In this document: in pieces, positions 19,211 through 28,275 of the stretch
How positions within the stretch are numbered: position 1 is the stretch's first letter
How the letters are laid out: every line of letters begins with the position of its first letter
NCBI RefSeq assembly: GCF_003032475.1
Contig: NZ_CP028369.1
Location: 7,068,001 to 7,132,000, forward strand
Source: Streptomyces sp. P3
GTDB lineage: Bacteria > Actinomycetota > Actinomycetes > Streptomycetales > Streptomycetaceae
DNA: 64,000 nucleotides
Direction: 5' to 3'
Notes under the pieces: generated by a model
What the model was told of the DNA's origin: nothing
What the model saw: only the letters and a program-made list of their open reading frames with translations
Database searches by the model: none
Position numbers and translations under genes: made by a program

Positions 19211-19762
19211 TCAGGCAAGCGTGGTGATGACGTCGACCGGGTTGGCGAGGGTGTCGCGGATGGGCGAACGGCTCTCGACGAGGGAGATCAGCTCTTCGAG
19301 CTGCTCGCGGGTGGCATCAGGGGCCTCGATGTGGACGCGAACGCGCAGCTGCTGCACGCCCGGACGGATTGCGGTGTCGATACCGAGGAACCCGCGCAGG
19401 TCGATGTCGCCTTCGAGCTCCAGCCGGAAGCTCTTGAGTTCGATGCCGCGCGAGGCGGCGTTGGCGGTGAGTGTGACGGTGTAGCAGCCTGCCAGCGCCT
19501 GCAGAACGTACTCGGCGGGCGAGACCGCGGTGTCGGTGCCCAGCAGCGCGGTCGGCTCGTCGCTGGTCATCGTGTACTTCGCCACACGCTGCTCGTCGCG
19601 CTCACCGCCCTGCGTCAGGGCGCCGGTCTGCGCCTTGATCCGGAAGCCGCCCTGCCACGTACCGTCGACAGCGAAGGTGACCTGGCCGAGCTCGGGAGCG
19701 GCCCGAACGGCGTCGATGGTTTCCCGCAGAGCCTTTACGTCGATCTCGTTGACTACGGACAT
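19211..19762 (-). CDS. OsmC family protein
   Basis: The 183-residue protein has the OsmC/Ohr fold pattern: an N-terminal beta-rich part, then SPAEYVLQALAGCYTVTLTANAASRGIELKS, with the conserved Cys in the ALAGC helix and the GI-x-L-K-S strand. It lacks the second Cys motif of typical Ohr, so it fits the YhfA/OsmC-like branch better than organic hydroperoxide reductase. The ATG has GGAGGAA upstream. It is divergent from an Lrp-type regulator, which is a probable local controller. Confidence 0.85.
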   Translation of the reverse strand: MSVVNEIDVKALRETIDAVRAAPELGQVTFAVDGTWQGGFRIKAQTGALTQGGERDEQRVAKYTMTSDEPTALLGTDTAVSPAEYVLQALAGCYTVTLTANAASRGIELKSFRLELEGDIDLRGFLGIDTAIRPGVQQLRVRVHIEAPDATREQLEELISLVESRSPIRDTLANPVDVITTLA

Positions 19763-19980
19763 CAGTACTGATTCCTCCGATTGGCGTGGGGCGGTCAGGA
19801 GTGAGCGATGACCGCGGACATCGGACCGCCACTCAGGGCTGAGAAATGTGTCGCGGCGCGGCGCACACTTCGCCCCTGAAGAAGCAGTCGACCGCGCTCA
19901 CTCTTTAAGACGAGGCTAGGCGGGATCGACCGCTATATTTTTGCCACCTTTGCTAGCAGCCAGACAGATCGGGGAGAGAG

Positions 19981-20439
19981 TTGCCCATTGACCGGGTAGA
20001 TCGCGAAATTCTTGCGGAGCTGCAGAAGGACGGTCGTCAGACGATCACGGAACTGTCGGAGAAGGTCCGGCTGAGCATCTCGCGTTGCCAGCGGCGGCTG
20101 CGCGAGCTCGAGCGCGCAGGCGTGATTCGCGGATACAAGGCAGTGCTGGATCCGGAGGCGATGGGACTCGGCTTCGAAGCGCTGGTCTTCGTGACGCTGC
20201 AGCGGGAGGATCAGTCGACGCTGGCGGCCTTCGACGAGGCCGTCGCCGCGATTCCCAACGTTCTGCAGGCACAACGCCTTTTCGGCGATCCCGATTGCCT
20301 CCTGCACGTCGTGGCCGTCGACCTTGCCGACTACCGGAAGCTCTATGAAGGGCAACTGACCAGGCTGCCAGGTGTACAGAAACTGACCTCCACCATCGTC
20401 ATGAAAAAGATCGTCGAGGCGCGCCCACTCCCCACCTGA
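19981..20439 (+). CDS. Lrp/AsnC family transcriptional regulator
   Basis: The 152-residue protein has an N-terminal winged helix (IDRVDREILAELQKDGRQTITELSEKV, then SISRCQRRLRELERAGVIRGY) and a C-terminal RAM ligand-binding domain containing GDPDCLLHVVAVDLADY. It starts at a TTG with GGGGAGAG ahead of it. The divergent arrangement with the OsmC gene, 218 bases apart, suggests that it controls that gene and itself. Confidence 0.88.
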   Translation: MPIDRVDREILAELQKDGRQTITELSEKVRLSISRCQRRLRELERAGVIRGYKAVLDPEAMGLGFEALVFVTLQREDQSTLAAFDEAVAAIPNVLQAQRLFGDPDCLLHVVAVDLADYRKLYEGQLTRLPGVQKLTSTIVMKKIVEARPLPT

Positions 20440-20893
20440 GACGACGCTCTGCCGGACACGGCCAGGCAGCTGCTCCACCCGACTCAGCCACCCGCGAAGT
20501 ACGGAGCTGGCCACCTGCGACGCGGAGTCGACGCGGCACGAGCGCGGCATCGGGGATGGTGATGTGGGCGGCGGCGTTGCCGGGCCACAGCAGGCCGGCC
20601 AGGGCCCAGCCGGCCAATCTCCGCAGTGAACCAGCCGGTGCCAAGAGTTCACGGGGAGGGGCGGGAGAATTTTCCGCTCGGTGCGCGGCTGCACGTGGGC
20701 GGACGCGAGCGGTCGTCGTCATGGCGGCGGCCAGGGTGATCGGGGGGTTTCCTGCTCATGCCAGGGTGTGGAGGGCCCGAGGCGGCCGACTGGTTCGCTG
20801 CGTGAGGCGGCCGGATCCAGGCAGTCGCCCTCGCGCGATGGTGATGCATGGCGGAGCTACGAAGAGGAGCTCGCGGGGCGGCAGTCTCATGCA
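20440..20893 (-). pseudogene. gap with a faint IS1380-like transposase remnant
   Basis: No intact gene lies here. The minus strand at about 20630-20530 reads LAGLLWPGNAAAHITIPDAA, which resembles the LLRPGNAGSNTxxDHxxVLDxA block of IS1380-family transposases. Flanking sequence carries no further similarity. I rate this as a possible relic only. Confidence 0.3.
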
Positions 20894-20926
20894 GACAGGC
20901 GGGCCAGCGACGCTGGCCCGCCTGTC
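20894..20926. terminator. bidirectional terminator hairpin
   Basis: GACAGGCGGGCCAGC and GCTGGCCCGCCTGTC form a perfect 15-bp stem with a three-base loop, followed on the plus strand by TCTCTTT. It lies 22 bases past the stop codon of the beta-helix gene. Confidence 0.8.
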
Positions 20927-20948
20927 TCTCTTTGCAGGGAGACGACCG

Positions 20949-23429
20949 TCAGGGAAGTTTGATCAGGGTGTAGTCGTCGCAGTATCCGGCAGAGGAGCCG
21001 GTGTTCTTGTAGCAGTAGACGTCGGCCGAGGTGGTGGACGCGCCGGTCGTGAAGAAGATCGGTTGCTGGGCGTAGGACGTAGTCGAGGTCTTCAGGTACG
21101 TTTCCGTACCGCCGAAGCTCTTCACGCCCACCGACACTTCCTCTCCGGCGGTGGCCGACTTGGCCCAGCCGGCCAGGAGGTAGGTGCCGCTGGAGCTGAG
21201 GCTGCTGACCGTCTGGATGGCGCCGCTGGCGCTGACCCCGGTCTGCAGGGCGTACGTGCCAGAGCGGGCGTTGGATGCGACCACGCTGGACGCCGTGCCC
21301 GTGCTCTGGGCCCAGGGTGTGAGGGCGCCTGTCTCGAAGCCCGGGTTGGTGACCGTGTTGGCGGCGGACGAGAGGGCTTCCACCGCGAGGTCGTCGCAGT
21401 AGCCGGCACTGGTGCCGCCGGCGTTTTTCCAGCAGTAGACGGTGGCTGTGGTGCTGGAGGAGCCGGTGGTGAAGAGGACGGCGGCCTGGGTGTATGACGC
21501 CGTTGCGATGTTGGTGTACGTCTCTGTGCCGCCGAAGTTTTTCACTCCGATGGCGAGGGTTTCGCCGGCGTTGCCGACCTTCGCATAACCGGTCAGCAGA
21601 TAGGTGGTGTTGGGACTCAGGCCGGCCAGCGTCTGGTTGGCGCCGCTTCCGCTGGCCGCTGTGGTCAGCGCGTAGCTACCGGTGTGGGCGGCTGTGCCGG
21701 TCACCGACGAGGTACTGCCGCTGGCCTGGGTCCAGGGGCTCAACGCTCCTGTCTCGAAGCCCGGGTTGGAGAGCAGGTTGTCGCCGGTGCCGTTGTAGGC
21801 GCCGATGTTGGGCGCGGCGGTGGCGGAGACCGTGTTGCCGAAGGCGTCCTTGCCGCCGTTGGCGGCGATGACCGCGCCGGCTCGGATCACGGGCGAGGAG
21901 GGGTGGACCTGGTAAGCGTTCTTGCCGGTGTAGGAGGAAGAGCCGTTGGCGTTGCCGGGGTTGCGGAACTGCGGGTCGGCGGTGACCTTCGCCGAGTCGG
22001 CGGGCTCGGAGGACGGGTGGTTGCCGTAGAAGAGGTTGTTGGAGTAGACGGACCCGGAGCTGGTGGTGAAGTAGCCGCCGGTGCCGTAGTTGAACACTGC
22101 GTTGTTGCGGAAGGACAGGGTCCCGGTGACGCTGCCGCCCCGACGTGAATAGAGGATGGGCGTGTTCAGGCCGCTCTTGTTGACGTAGATGCTGTTGTTG
22201 TAGATGAGCGGGACGGCGGCTGAGCTGCCGCTCTGGTTGGGGATGTTGCTGACGAAGTGGAAGACGCCGCTGCCGTGACCGGCGGTGCCGGAGGCGGGGC
22301 AGCCGGCGTTGCTGCCGTCGTTCTCGCTGATGTTGTAGCGGATCACGGTGCCGTCGCTGGGCACTGACGCGGTGGGCTCGCCGGAGAAGGTGAAGGGCGG
22401 CATCACCAGCATGAAGCCGCCGAGGTTCTGGTGGCTGTAGTTGTACTGGAAGGTGGTGTTGTGGTTGCCCCAGTCCACGTCGAAGCCGGTGCCGTCGGCG
22501 CCGTTGATGTGGCAGTAGACCTCGTTGTTCTGGACGACGGTGTTGGAACTGCCGGACATCCAGATTCCGGCGGAGGCGCTGTTGCAGTACTGCCCCGAGG
22601 GCGGGCAGGTGGTCTTGGCGCCGGCGTAGCCGGCCTTGTTGCCGTCGATGAGGGCGCCGTCGTTCTTGACGACGAGGATGTCGTCGGCGCCGTCGTAGGT
22701 CATGGTGTTGTTGCGGATGACCGTGCCGGTGGTCAGGCCGGTTCCCTGGCCGTCGGCGTCGGGGGTGACGGCGACCGCGATACGGTCGACATGGTCGAAG
22801 GTGTTGTCCTCGACCACCACGTCGTCCCAGGTGGAGACCGGGGTGGTGTGGTCGGTCTGGACGCCGACACCCGCGTTGGTGGAGTACCAGCCGCCGCCGT
22901 AGCCGCTGATGTTGTGGATGTACATGTCGTGCACTCGGATGTGGTGCAGGATCCCGCCCGAGCTGTTCTCGGCCAGCACGCCGGAGCGGTAGGCGGGCGA
23001 GGCGGCCGAGTTGACCAGCTCCAGGCCGCCGATCTCCCAGTACTGCTGGTTGAGCAGGTGGATGACGGGACCGGTGGCACCGTTCGCATTGATCACCGGC
23101 TTGGCGCCGCTGCCGTACGAGCCCATGGTGATGGGGCTGCCGGAGGTGCCCGAGCCGCCGGGGGCGAGCTGGCCGGTGCAGGTGGTGCCGGAGGCGAGGA
23201 GGATGCTGTCGCCCGCCGTGAAGGTGGCGCTGTTGACGCTGGTGACGGAGTTCCAGGGGCTGGCCTGGGTGCCGCTGCCGTTGCTCGATGCGGAGCAGTT
23301 GACGTAATAGGTGGTGCCCGCGGCCAGGGCGGTGTGGGCCGGCAGGAGAAGGGCGCCTGCCAGCATGGCGAGCAGGGTCAGGACTCGTGATGCCCGGCGG
23401 GCCGGGCGTGAGGATCTGCGACGCTTCAT
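20949..23429 (-). CDS. secreted parallel beta-helix protein with two C-terminal binding domains
   Basis: The 826-residue protein has a Sec signal (basic MKRRRSSRPARRASR, then VLTLLAMLAGALLLPA; cleavage about residue 36). Residues about 38-545 form a right-handed parallel beta-helix with many short turns such as VVQNNEVYCH, VIRYNISEND and LIYNNSIYVN, as in pectate-lyase-like and GH-type polysaccharide enzymes. Two tandem repeats of about 140 residues follow, each starting NPGFETGAL-(S/T)-PW and ending SAGYCDD. These resemble CBM4/9-type carbohydrate-binding modules. It is the last gene of the importer operon and is probably the extracellular depolymerase. The exact enzyme family is not identifiable by eye. 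Confidence 0.8.
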   Translation of the reverse strand: MKRRRSSRPARRASRVLTLLAMLAGALLLPAHTALAAGTTYYVNCSASSNGSGTQASPWNSVTSVNSATFTAGDSILLASGTTCTGQLAPGGSGTSGSPITMGSYGSGAKPVINANGATGPVIHLLNQQYWEIGGLELVNSAASPAYRSGVLAENSSGGILHHIRVHDMYIHNISGYGGGWYSTNAGVGVQTDHTTPVSTWDDVVVEDNTFDHVDRIAVAVTPDADGQGTGLTTGTVIRNNTMTYDGADDILVVKNDGALIDGNKAGYAGAKTTCPPSGQYCNSASAGIWMSGSSNTVVQNNEVYCHINGADGTGFDVDWGNHNTTFQYNYSHQNLGGFMLVMPPFTFSGEPTASVPSDGTVIRYNISENDGSNAGCPASGTAGHGSGVFHFVSNIPNQSGSSAAVPLIYNNSIYVNKSGLNTPILYSRRGGSVTGTLSFRNNAVFNYGTGGYFTTSSGSVYSNNLFYGNHPSSEPADSAKVTADPQFRNPGNANGSSSYTGKNAYQVHPSSPVIRAGAVIAANGGKDAFGNTVSATAAPNIGAYNGTGDNLLSNPGFETGALSPWTQASGSTSSVTGTAAHTGSYALTTAASGSGANQTLAGLSPNTTYLLTGYAKVGNAGETLAIGVKNFGGTETYTNIATASYTQAAVLFTTGSSSTTATVYCWKNAGGTSAGYCDDLAVEALSSAANTVTNPGFETGALTPWAQSTGTASSVVASNARSGTYALQTGVSASGAIQTVSSLSSSGTYLLAGWAKSATAGEEVSVGVKSFGGTETYLKTSTTSYAQQPIFFTTGASTTSADVYCYKNTGSSAGYCDDYTLIKLP

Positions 23430-23583
23430 TGCGGCGCTCCTTGAGGTGTGAAGGTGTCCTCCGCATCACCCTTGCGATGCGGGCTTCCTGCACCGGGCGT
23501 CGTCCGAAGCGGACACGCCCGGAATCTGTGGCGGGCTCCTCGCTCAGGTGCGAGCGGGTCGCCTCGCAAGGAGGAGCCCGGGC

Positions 23584-24441
23584 TCACTGCGGGGGAAGCG
23601 ATGCGAGCGGGGGCGTCTCGAGGACGGAGGCGTGCCGCATGTGCGGCGGCAGAGCGAGGGAGGCCGGTTTCCAGTCCACGCCGTTCCTGCTGCTGGCCGC
23701 CCCGTATCTTCCTTCGAGGAAGTGGTCGAAGATGATGACCCATTCGTCCCCGCGGCGGAAGATCGACGGCCCTTCCACCACGGAGGGCGTGACCGGCCCA
23801 CTGGGGGAGGTGTAGGGGCCTCCCGGGGTGTCGAACGTGGTCAGGTGGATGTTTTTGTGCGCGGTGGCCAGGTCGTTGGAGCCGCGTTCGTCCTTGAAGG
23901 CCATGAGGAATCCGCCGCAGTCCAGTTCCCTCACGGTGGCGTCGATGACCGAGTGCCCCGGGTCGAAGAAGACGTCGGGCGCCATGAACGTCCGGAAGTC
24001 CTCGGTGGTGCAGTGCCAGATGCGGTGATCCTGGCCGTTGTGCTCGAAGTCGCGGTCCTGTGCCGTGGTCCCGGGCTCGACGACCGAGGACCAGATGAGG
24101 TGGTACAGCCCGGAGCGCCGGTCCTGGAAGAACTCCGGGGCCCAGGCGTTGTGGGCTCCTTCCACCTCGGCCATGACCGGGATGAGTTCCTGGTCGGACC
24201 AGGTGAGCAGGTCGGCCGAGGTGGCATGGACGATGCAGGGGCTCGTCCAGCCGTCGGTGGCCAGGAGGTGGAACAGGCCGTCGGGGCCCGTCCCTATAAA
24301 CGGATCCCGGAGCCTGCCGGTGCCCACGGTGCCCCGCAGGACGGGCCGGCCGTCGTTCACCGTGGCGAACCGCTCGCCGTCGTGGCTGTAGGCCAGGTGC
24401 AGCGCCTCGTCGGCATCGGTGAAGTAAGAGACCACGTACAT
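23584..24441 (-). CDS. GH43-like five-bladed beta-propeller glycosidase
   Basis: The 285-residue protein lacks a signal peptide. The start at 24441 (MYVVSYFTDADEAL) fits the propeller's first strand. It shows RLRDPFIGTGPDGLFHLLAT with the RDP motif, NAWAPEFFQDRRSGLYHLIW with WAPE, and VVEGPSIFRRGDEW with the putative acid Glu. All are hallmarks of GH43 and related clan-F furanosidases and xylosidases. It lies between permease and beta-helix genes in one operon, so it may process imported fragments. The specific linkage is unknown. Confidence 0.7.
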   Translation of the reverse strand: MYVVSYFTDADEALHLAYSHDGERFATVNDGRPVLRGTVGTGRLRDPFIGTGPDGLFHLLATDGWTSPCIVHATSADLLTWSDQELIPVMAEVEGAHNAWAPEFFQDRRSGLYHLIWSSVVEPGTTAQDRDFEHNGQDHRIWHCTTEDFRTFMAPDVFFDPGHSVIDATVRELDCGGFLMAFKDERGSNDLATAHKNIHLTTFDTPGGPYTSPSGPVTPSVVEGPSIFRRGDEWVIIFDHFLEGRYGAASSRNGVDWKPASLALPPHMRHASVLETPPLASLPPQ

Positions 24442-24693
24442 CGGTGACAGGGTCCTTCCGGGACATGGGGGGATTGAGTCGGGTGGGTAAGGGACCTGAG
24501 GGCGGAGGCTGTGTTGTTCCCGGGCGGGCGGGTCCACTGGCTCGCGTGGCGGATGCACGCGCTTCGAGAGGCGCGGGTGGTCGGCCAGAAGGATCGCGTG
24601 TCATCACAGGGGCGGTCCCTTGTGCCGCGTTGCCGGCCCCGGGCACGGGGCCCGACCGTGCAGCTCAGCAGGTGCAGCAGGTCGGGCCCGGCT

Positions 24694-25608
24694 TCATGAC
24701 TTCACAGCTCCGGCGGACATGCCGGCCACCACGTGGCGCTGCAGGAAGACGAAGATCAGCAGCAGCGGGAGAACGCCGAGCAGGGCGGCCGGGAACAGTG
24801 TGGTCGGCTGCACGGTGTGCGGGTCGATGAAGGAATAGGCGTTCACCATGACGGTGCGCTTGTCGGGATCCTGCAGGAAGACCAGGGGAATCAGCAGGTC
24901 GTTCCAGACCTGGAGGGCGATGAAGGTCAGGAGTGTGCTGGTGACGGGACGCAGCAGCGGCAGGACGATCGTGAAGAAGGTGCGGAAGGCCCCGCAGCCG
25001 TCCAGGGCGGCGGCCTCCTCGAGCTCGACCGGGATGGAGCGGATGAAGCTGGTGTAGAAGAAGACGGCGAGCGGAAGGTTGAGAGCCGTGTAGATCAGGA
25101 CCATGCCCGTATAGCTGTCGAGCAGGTTCAGGTCCCGCATCAGCAGGTACAGCGGCGCCATCACCACGAAGATCGGTACCGAGGTGCCCACGATGAACAA
25201 CCGGTACACCCAGGCGGACCAGTTCTGGGTGATGCGGGCCAGCGGGTAGCTGGCCAAGGAGCCGATGACCGTGACGCTCACGCACGACAGAGCCGTGAGG
25301 AGCAGCGTGTTCAGCGCACTCCGCCCGTAGTGGATCTGCTGGAAGGCGGTGGAGAAGTTCGACAGGGTGAACGAGTGCGGGATGCCGAGCGGTGTTCTGG
25401 CCACGTCCGCCGCGGTGCGCAGCGAGGTGATGATCGTGAAGAGGAACGGCAGGACGAACACCAGCGTGCCCAGGCACAGCAGGACGGTGCCGAGGGTGTG
25501 GGTGATGCGGCGCCTGCGCGGGCCGGAGGCGGTGGACTTGGCACGGGACGGCGGAACGGGAGCGGTGAGCCTGTGCGCGGTCCTCGGGGGCAGAGTCTTG
25601 GAGTTCAT
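24694..25608 (-). CDS. sugar ABC transporter permease, MalG-like
   Basis: The 304-residue inner-membrane protein has six predicted transmembrane helices and the EAA loop ELEEAAALDGCGAFRTFFTIVLPLL, here given as ELEEAAALDGCG plus a following FFTIVLPLL. It is the second permease of a carbohydrate uptake CUT1 system: the stop of the first permease is 12 bases upstream. No ATPase gene is linked. Streptomycetes usually energise such importers with a shared MsiK-type ATPase. Confidence 0.88.
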   Translation of the reverse strand: MNSKTLPPRTAHRLTAPVPPSRAKSTASGPRRRRITHTLGTVLLCLGTLVFVLPFLFTIITSLRTAADVARTPLGIPHSFTLSNFSTAFQQIHYGRSALNTLLLTALSCVSVTVIGSLASYPLARITQNWSAWVYRLFIVGTSVPIFVVMAPLYLLMRDLNLLDSYTGMVLIYTALNLPLAVFFYTSFIRSIPVELEEAAALDGCGAFRTFFTIVLPLLRPVTSTLLTFIALQVWNDLLIPLVFLQDPDKRTVMVNAYSFIDPHTVQPTTLFPAALLGVLPLLLIFVFLQRHVVAGMSAGAVKS

Positions 25609-25620
25609 GGTGGTCGCCCG

Positions 25621-26493
25621 TCAGATTCGTCGCTCGCGCAGGCGGAGCAGGGAGGAGGTGGCGCTGGACAGGACGACCACGGTCACCAGGAGCAGTACCG
25701 ACAGGGCGATGCCGAAGGCGAACTTGCCGCCGCCGAAGACGTTGCGGTAGACGAGCATGGTGAGGGTATCGGTGGCGCCGGCCGGTCCGCCGTTGGTGAG
25801 TACGAAGGGGAACTCGAAGACCTTGAGCGAGCCGATGAGGCTGAGGGTCACGTTCACGGTCAGCGCGGGTGCCAGCATCGGCCACTCCACGCTGCGGAAC
25901 CGCCGCCAGCCGCTCGCCCCGTCGACGGCGGCGGCGTCGAGGAGCTCGGTGGGCACGCTCATGTAGCCGGCCAGGAAGATGGCGCAGGAGTAGCCCGCGA
26001 ACATCCAGATGTTGACAGCGGCCACCGAGTAGAGGGCGGTGGAGGTGTCCCCCAGCCAGACGTGCTGCAGCGAGTCCAGTCCGAGCACCCCCAGCAGCGC
26101 GTTGATGCCGCCGTCCGGGGCGAACAGGTACGACCAGATGAAGGCCGCCATCACCGGCGAGACGAGAGTGGGAGTCAGCAGCACCACGTTGAGCGACTTG
26201 CGGACTCCGGGCCGGCGGAAGAGCAGGCTCGCGAAGAGCAGGCCGAGACCGTTCTGCACGACCACGACGACGGCCGCGTACAGGATGGTGTGCCACAGGG
26301 CGTCGGCGACGGCCGGGTCGTCGGCCATGGCGCGGTACTGCTCGGTGCCGACGAAGTGGGCGATCGGGCCACCGAGGCTGTCGGTCATGCTCAGGTAGAC
26401 GCCGCGGGCCAGCGGATACAGCATGAACACGCCGTATATGACGATGGCCGGAAGCAGGAAGGCGGCCATGGTGGCACGCCGTCGGTGGAACAC
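25621..26493 (-). CDS. sugar ABC transporter permease, MalF-like
   Basis: The 290-residue membrane protein begins at a GTG after GAGGAGG. It shows six hydrophobic helices and the EAA motif LLDAAAVDGASGWRRFRSV. It lies 88 bases after the binding-protein gene and pairs with the next permease to form the CUT1 channel. Confidence 0.88.
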   Translation of the reverse strand: MFHRRRATMAAFLLPAIVIYGVFMLYPLARGVYLSMTDSLGGPIAHFVGTEQYRAMADDPAVADALWHTILYAAVVVVVQNGLGLLFASLLFRRPGVRKSLNVVLLTPTLVSPVMAAFIWSYLFAPDGGINALLGVLGLDSLQHVWLGDTSTALYSVAAVNIWMFAGYSCAIFLAGYMSVPTELLDAAAVDGASGWRRFRSVEWPMLAPALTVNVTLSLIGSLKVFEFPFVLTNGGPAGATDTLTMLVYRNVFGGGKFAFGIALSVLLLVTVVVLSSATSSLLRLRERRI

Positions 26494-26581
26494 GGGATCC
26501 TCCTCTTCCCAGATGGCCGTGGTGCGGGGCGGCCAGGAGCCGTCCTCCCGCCCCCCACCACGGCGGACCGGGGGTGGCCTG

Positions 26582-27850
26582 TTACTTCGCGGAGGCCGCG
26601 GTCTGGATGTCCTTCAGCGTCTGCGCGGCGGACGCCTTGCCCAGCAGATATGCCTGGATCTTGGATCCGGTCGCCGTCTCAGCGGCCCCGGCGTACCAGG
26701 AGTCGGACGGCAGGATCCGGTAACGGCCGTCCGTGAAGGCCGTGGTGAAGACCTTCGTCTCCGTGCTCTGCGGTGTCGTGCCGCCTGTGAACGGCGACTC
26801 CGCGTGCTCGGCCTCCAGATACTTGGCGAGGTTCTCGTTCTGCGACCAGAACTTGACGTACTTTCGTGCCGCGTCGCCCTGCTCGGACTGGGAGTTGACC
26901 GCCCACATCGTGCCGGAGAAGAGCATGCTGTTGGGCTTGGTGCCCGCGGCGCCGCCCGGCCAGGGCGCGAAGGAGACCGGGAAGCCCGCCTTCTTCACGT
27001 TGGAGACCATCCACGCGCCCTGGTACCAGAAGGCGCTCTTGCCTGCGCTGAAGTCCTGCGCCCCCTGGGACCACTCGTCGATGCCGAGTTCGTTCTTCCA
27101 GTTGAGGTACCCCTTGTCCTCCAGGGTCTTCAACTGCTCCAGCGGCTCCTTCCAGTCCGGGTCGAAGGAGGTCTTGCCGGCCAGGAAGTCGGCGTCCCAC
27201 TGCTTGTTCTTCTGGTAGACCAGGGTCGAGCCGGCGGCCTGGAAGACGGAGCTGCCGGTCCAGGCCCCCTTGTCGGGCAGCGAGATGGGGTCGATGCCGG
27301 CCTTCTTCACCTTGGCGAGGTCGGCGAGGAATGTCGGCCAGTCGGCGGGGACTTCGGCGATGCCCGCCTTCTTCAGCAGGTCCATGTTGGCGTACAGGCC
27401 GATGCCGATCAGTTCCATCGGCATCGCCAGGGTCTTGCCGTCGGCCTGCGCGAACTGCTTGGCGTCCGGGGCGATCTGGCTCGCCCAGGGCTCCCCGGAC
27501 AGATCGGCGAGGTAGCCGGAGGCGCCCCACTTCTTCATCCGGTCCGTGTCGACCATGATCACGTCTCCGGCCTTGCCGCCGAGCAGCTCGGGCTGGAGCT
27601 TCTGCGTGTAGGTGTCGTTCGCGGTGATGTACTCGAAGTCGACCTTGATCTTCGGGTTGGCCTTCTCGAACGCCTTGTTGATCTCAGCGACGTTGGCGGG
27701 CTCGGCGCCACCGCCCTTCCACGCCTGTACGCGGATGGTGACGGTGCCGTCGGCGGACGAGTCGGACGACCCTCCGCCGCACGCGGCCAACGACATCGCC
27801 ATGGCGGCGACCGTGGTGGCGACCGCGAGACATCTCCCAGAACGCTTCAT
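26582..27850 (-). CDS. extracellular sugar-binding lipoprotein
   Basis: The 422-residue solute-binding protein (bacterial family 1) has a lipoprotein signal: MKRSGRCLAVATTVAAMAMS, then lipobox LAAC, and a Gly/Ser linker. I use the ATG at 27850 because the upstream in-frame codons lack a signal sequence. It is the first gene of an operon with two permeases, a GH43-like enzyme and a beta-helix enzyme. The adjacent divergent LacI gene is the likely regulator. Confidence 0.9.
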   Translation of the reverse strand: MKRSGRCLAVATTVAAMAMSLAACGGGSSDSSADGTVTIRVQAWKGGGAEPANVAEINKAFEKANPKIKVDFEYITANDTYTQKLQPELLGGKAGDVIMVDTDRMKKWGASGYLADLSGEPWASQIAPDAKQFAQADGKTLAMPMELIGIGLYANMDLLKKAGIAEVPADWPTFLADLAKVKKAGIDPISLPDKGAWTGSSVFQAAGSTLVYQKNKQWDADFLAGKTSFDPDWKEPLEQLKTLEDKGYLNWKNELGIDEWSQGAQDFSAGKSAFWYQGAWMVSNVKKAGFPVSFAPWPGGAAGTKPNSMLFSGTMWAVNSQSEQGDAARKYVKFWSQNENLAKYLEAEHAESPFTGGTTPQSTETKVFTTAFTDGRYRILPSDSWYAGAAETATGSKIQAYLLGKASAAQTLKDIQTAASAK

Positions 27851-28275
27851 TGCACACCTCACCCGTCGGTACGGACCGACAGTCATCTCTGAAGGGGATT
27901 TGATCGATGCGAGTTGATCAGCCTGTGCCGTACGGGTGCAGCGCTGATTCGTATGAAAAGAGCCGGTCGGCCCGAGTTGCGGGGAACGACACTTGTCGAT
28001 GGCCAGGGACTGTAACGCAAAACTTAGCGGTCATCTATACGTAACTTTCCGTGGTCGATGAGTCCGGCTACGTGCCATCACGGCTTCGTGGTAGGCGCCA
28101 GCCGTTGACGCCACCGCAGCCTTATCGTTACAGTTTCCAAGTATTTCCCCGGGGCGTCAGGTCAGTGAGCCGCTCTTGTCCTCAGTCGCGCCCCACACCA
28201 GGCGCGCGACTGGACGGCACCGGGCCTCGTCCGGGGCTTCGGCACGACGGATGCCGACTGATCGAAGGAGTTCTG
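27851..28275. promoter_or_regulatory. divergent promoter region with inverted repeat pair
   Basis: This 425-base intergenic region drives the importer operon leftward and the LacI gene rightward. ACTGTAACG at 28009-28017 and its exact complement CGTTACAGT at 28126-28134 may be operator half-sites or two operators for the LacI protein, about 109 bases apart. ATTCGTATGA at 27947-27956 matches part of the motif seen upstream of the FadR-type gene. Confidence 0.45.

Noticed and set aside
24733..26736. 667-codon plus-strand frame over the importer genes
   Set aside because: Antisense shadow of two permeases with EAA motifs. The composition is rich in Gly, Asp, Glu and Gln without domains.
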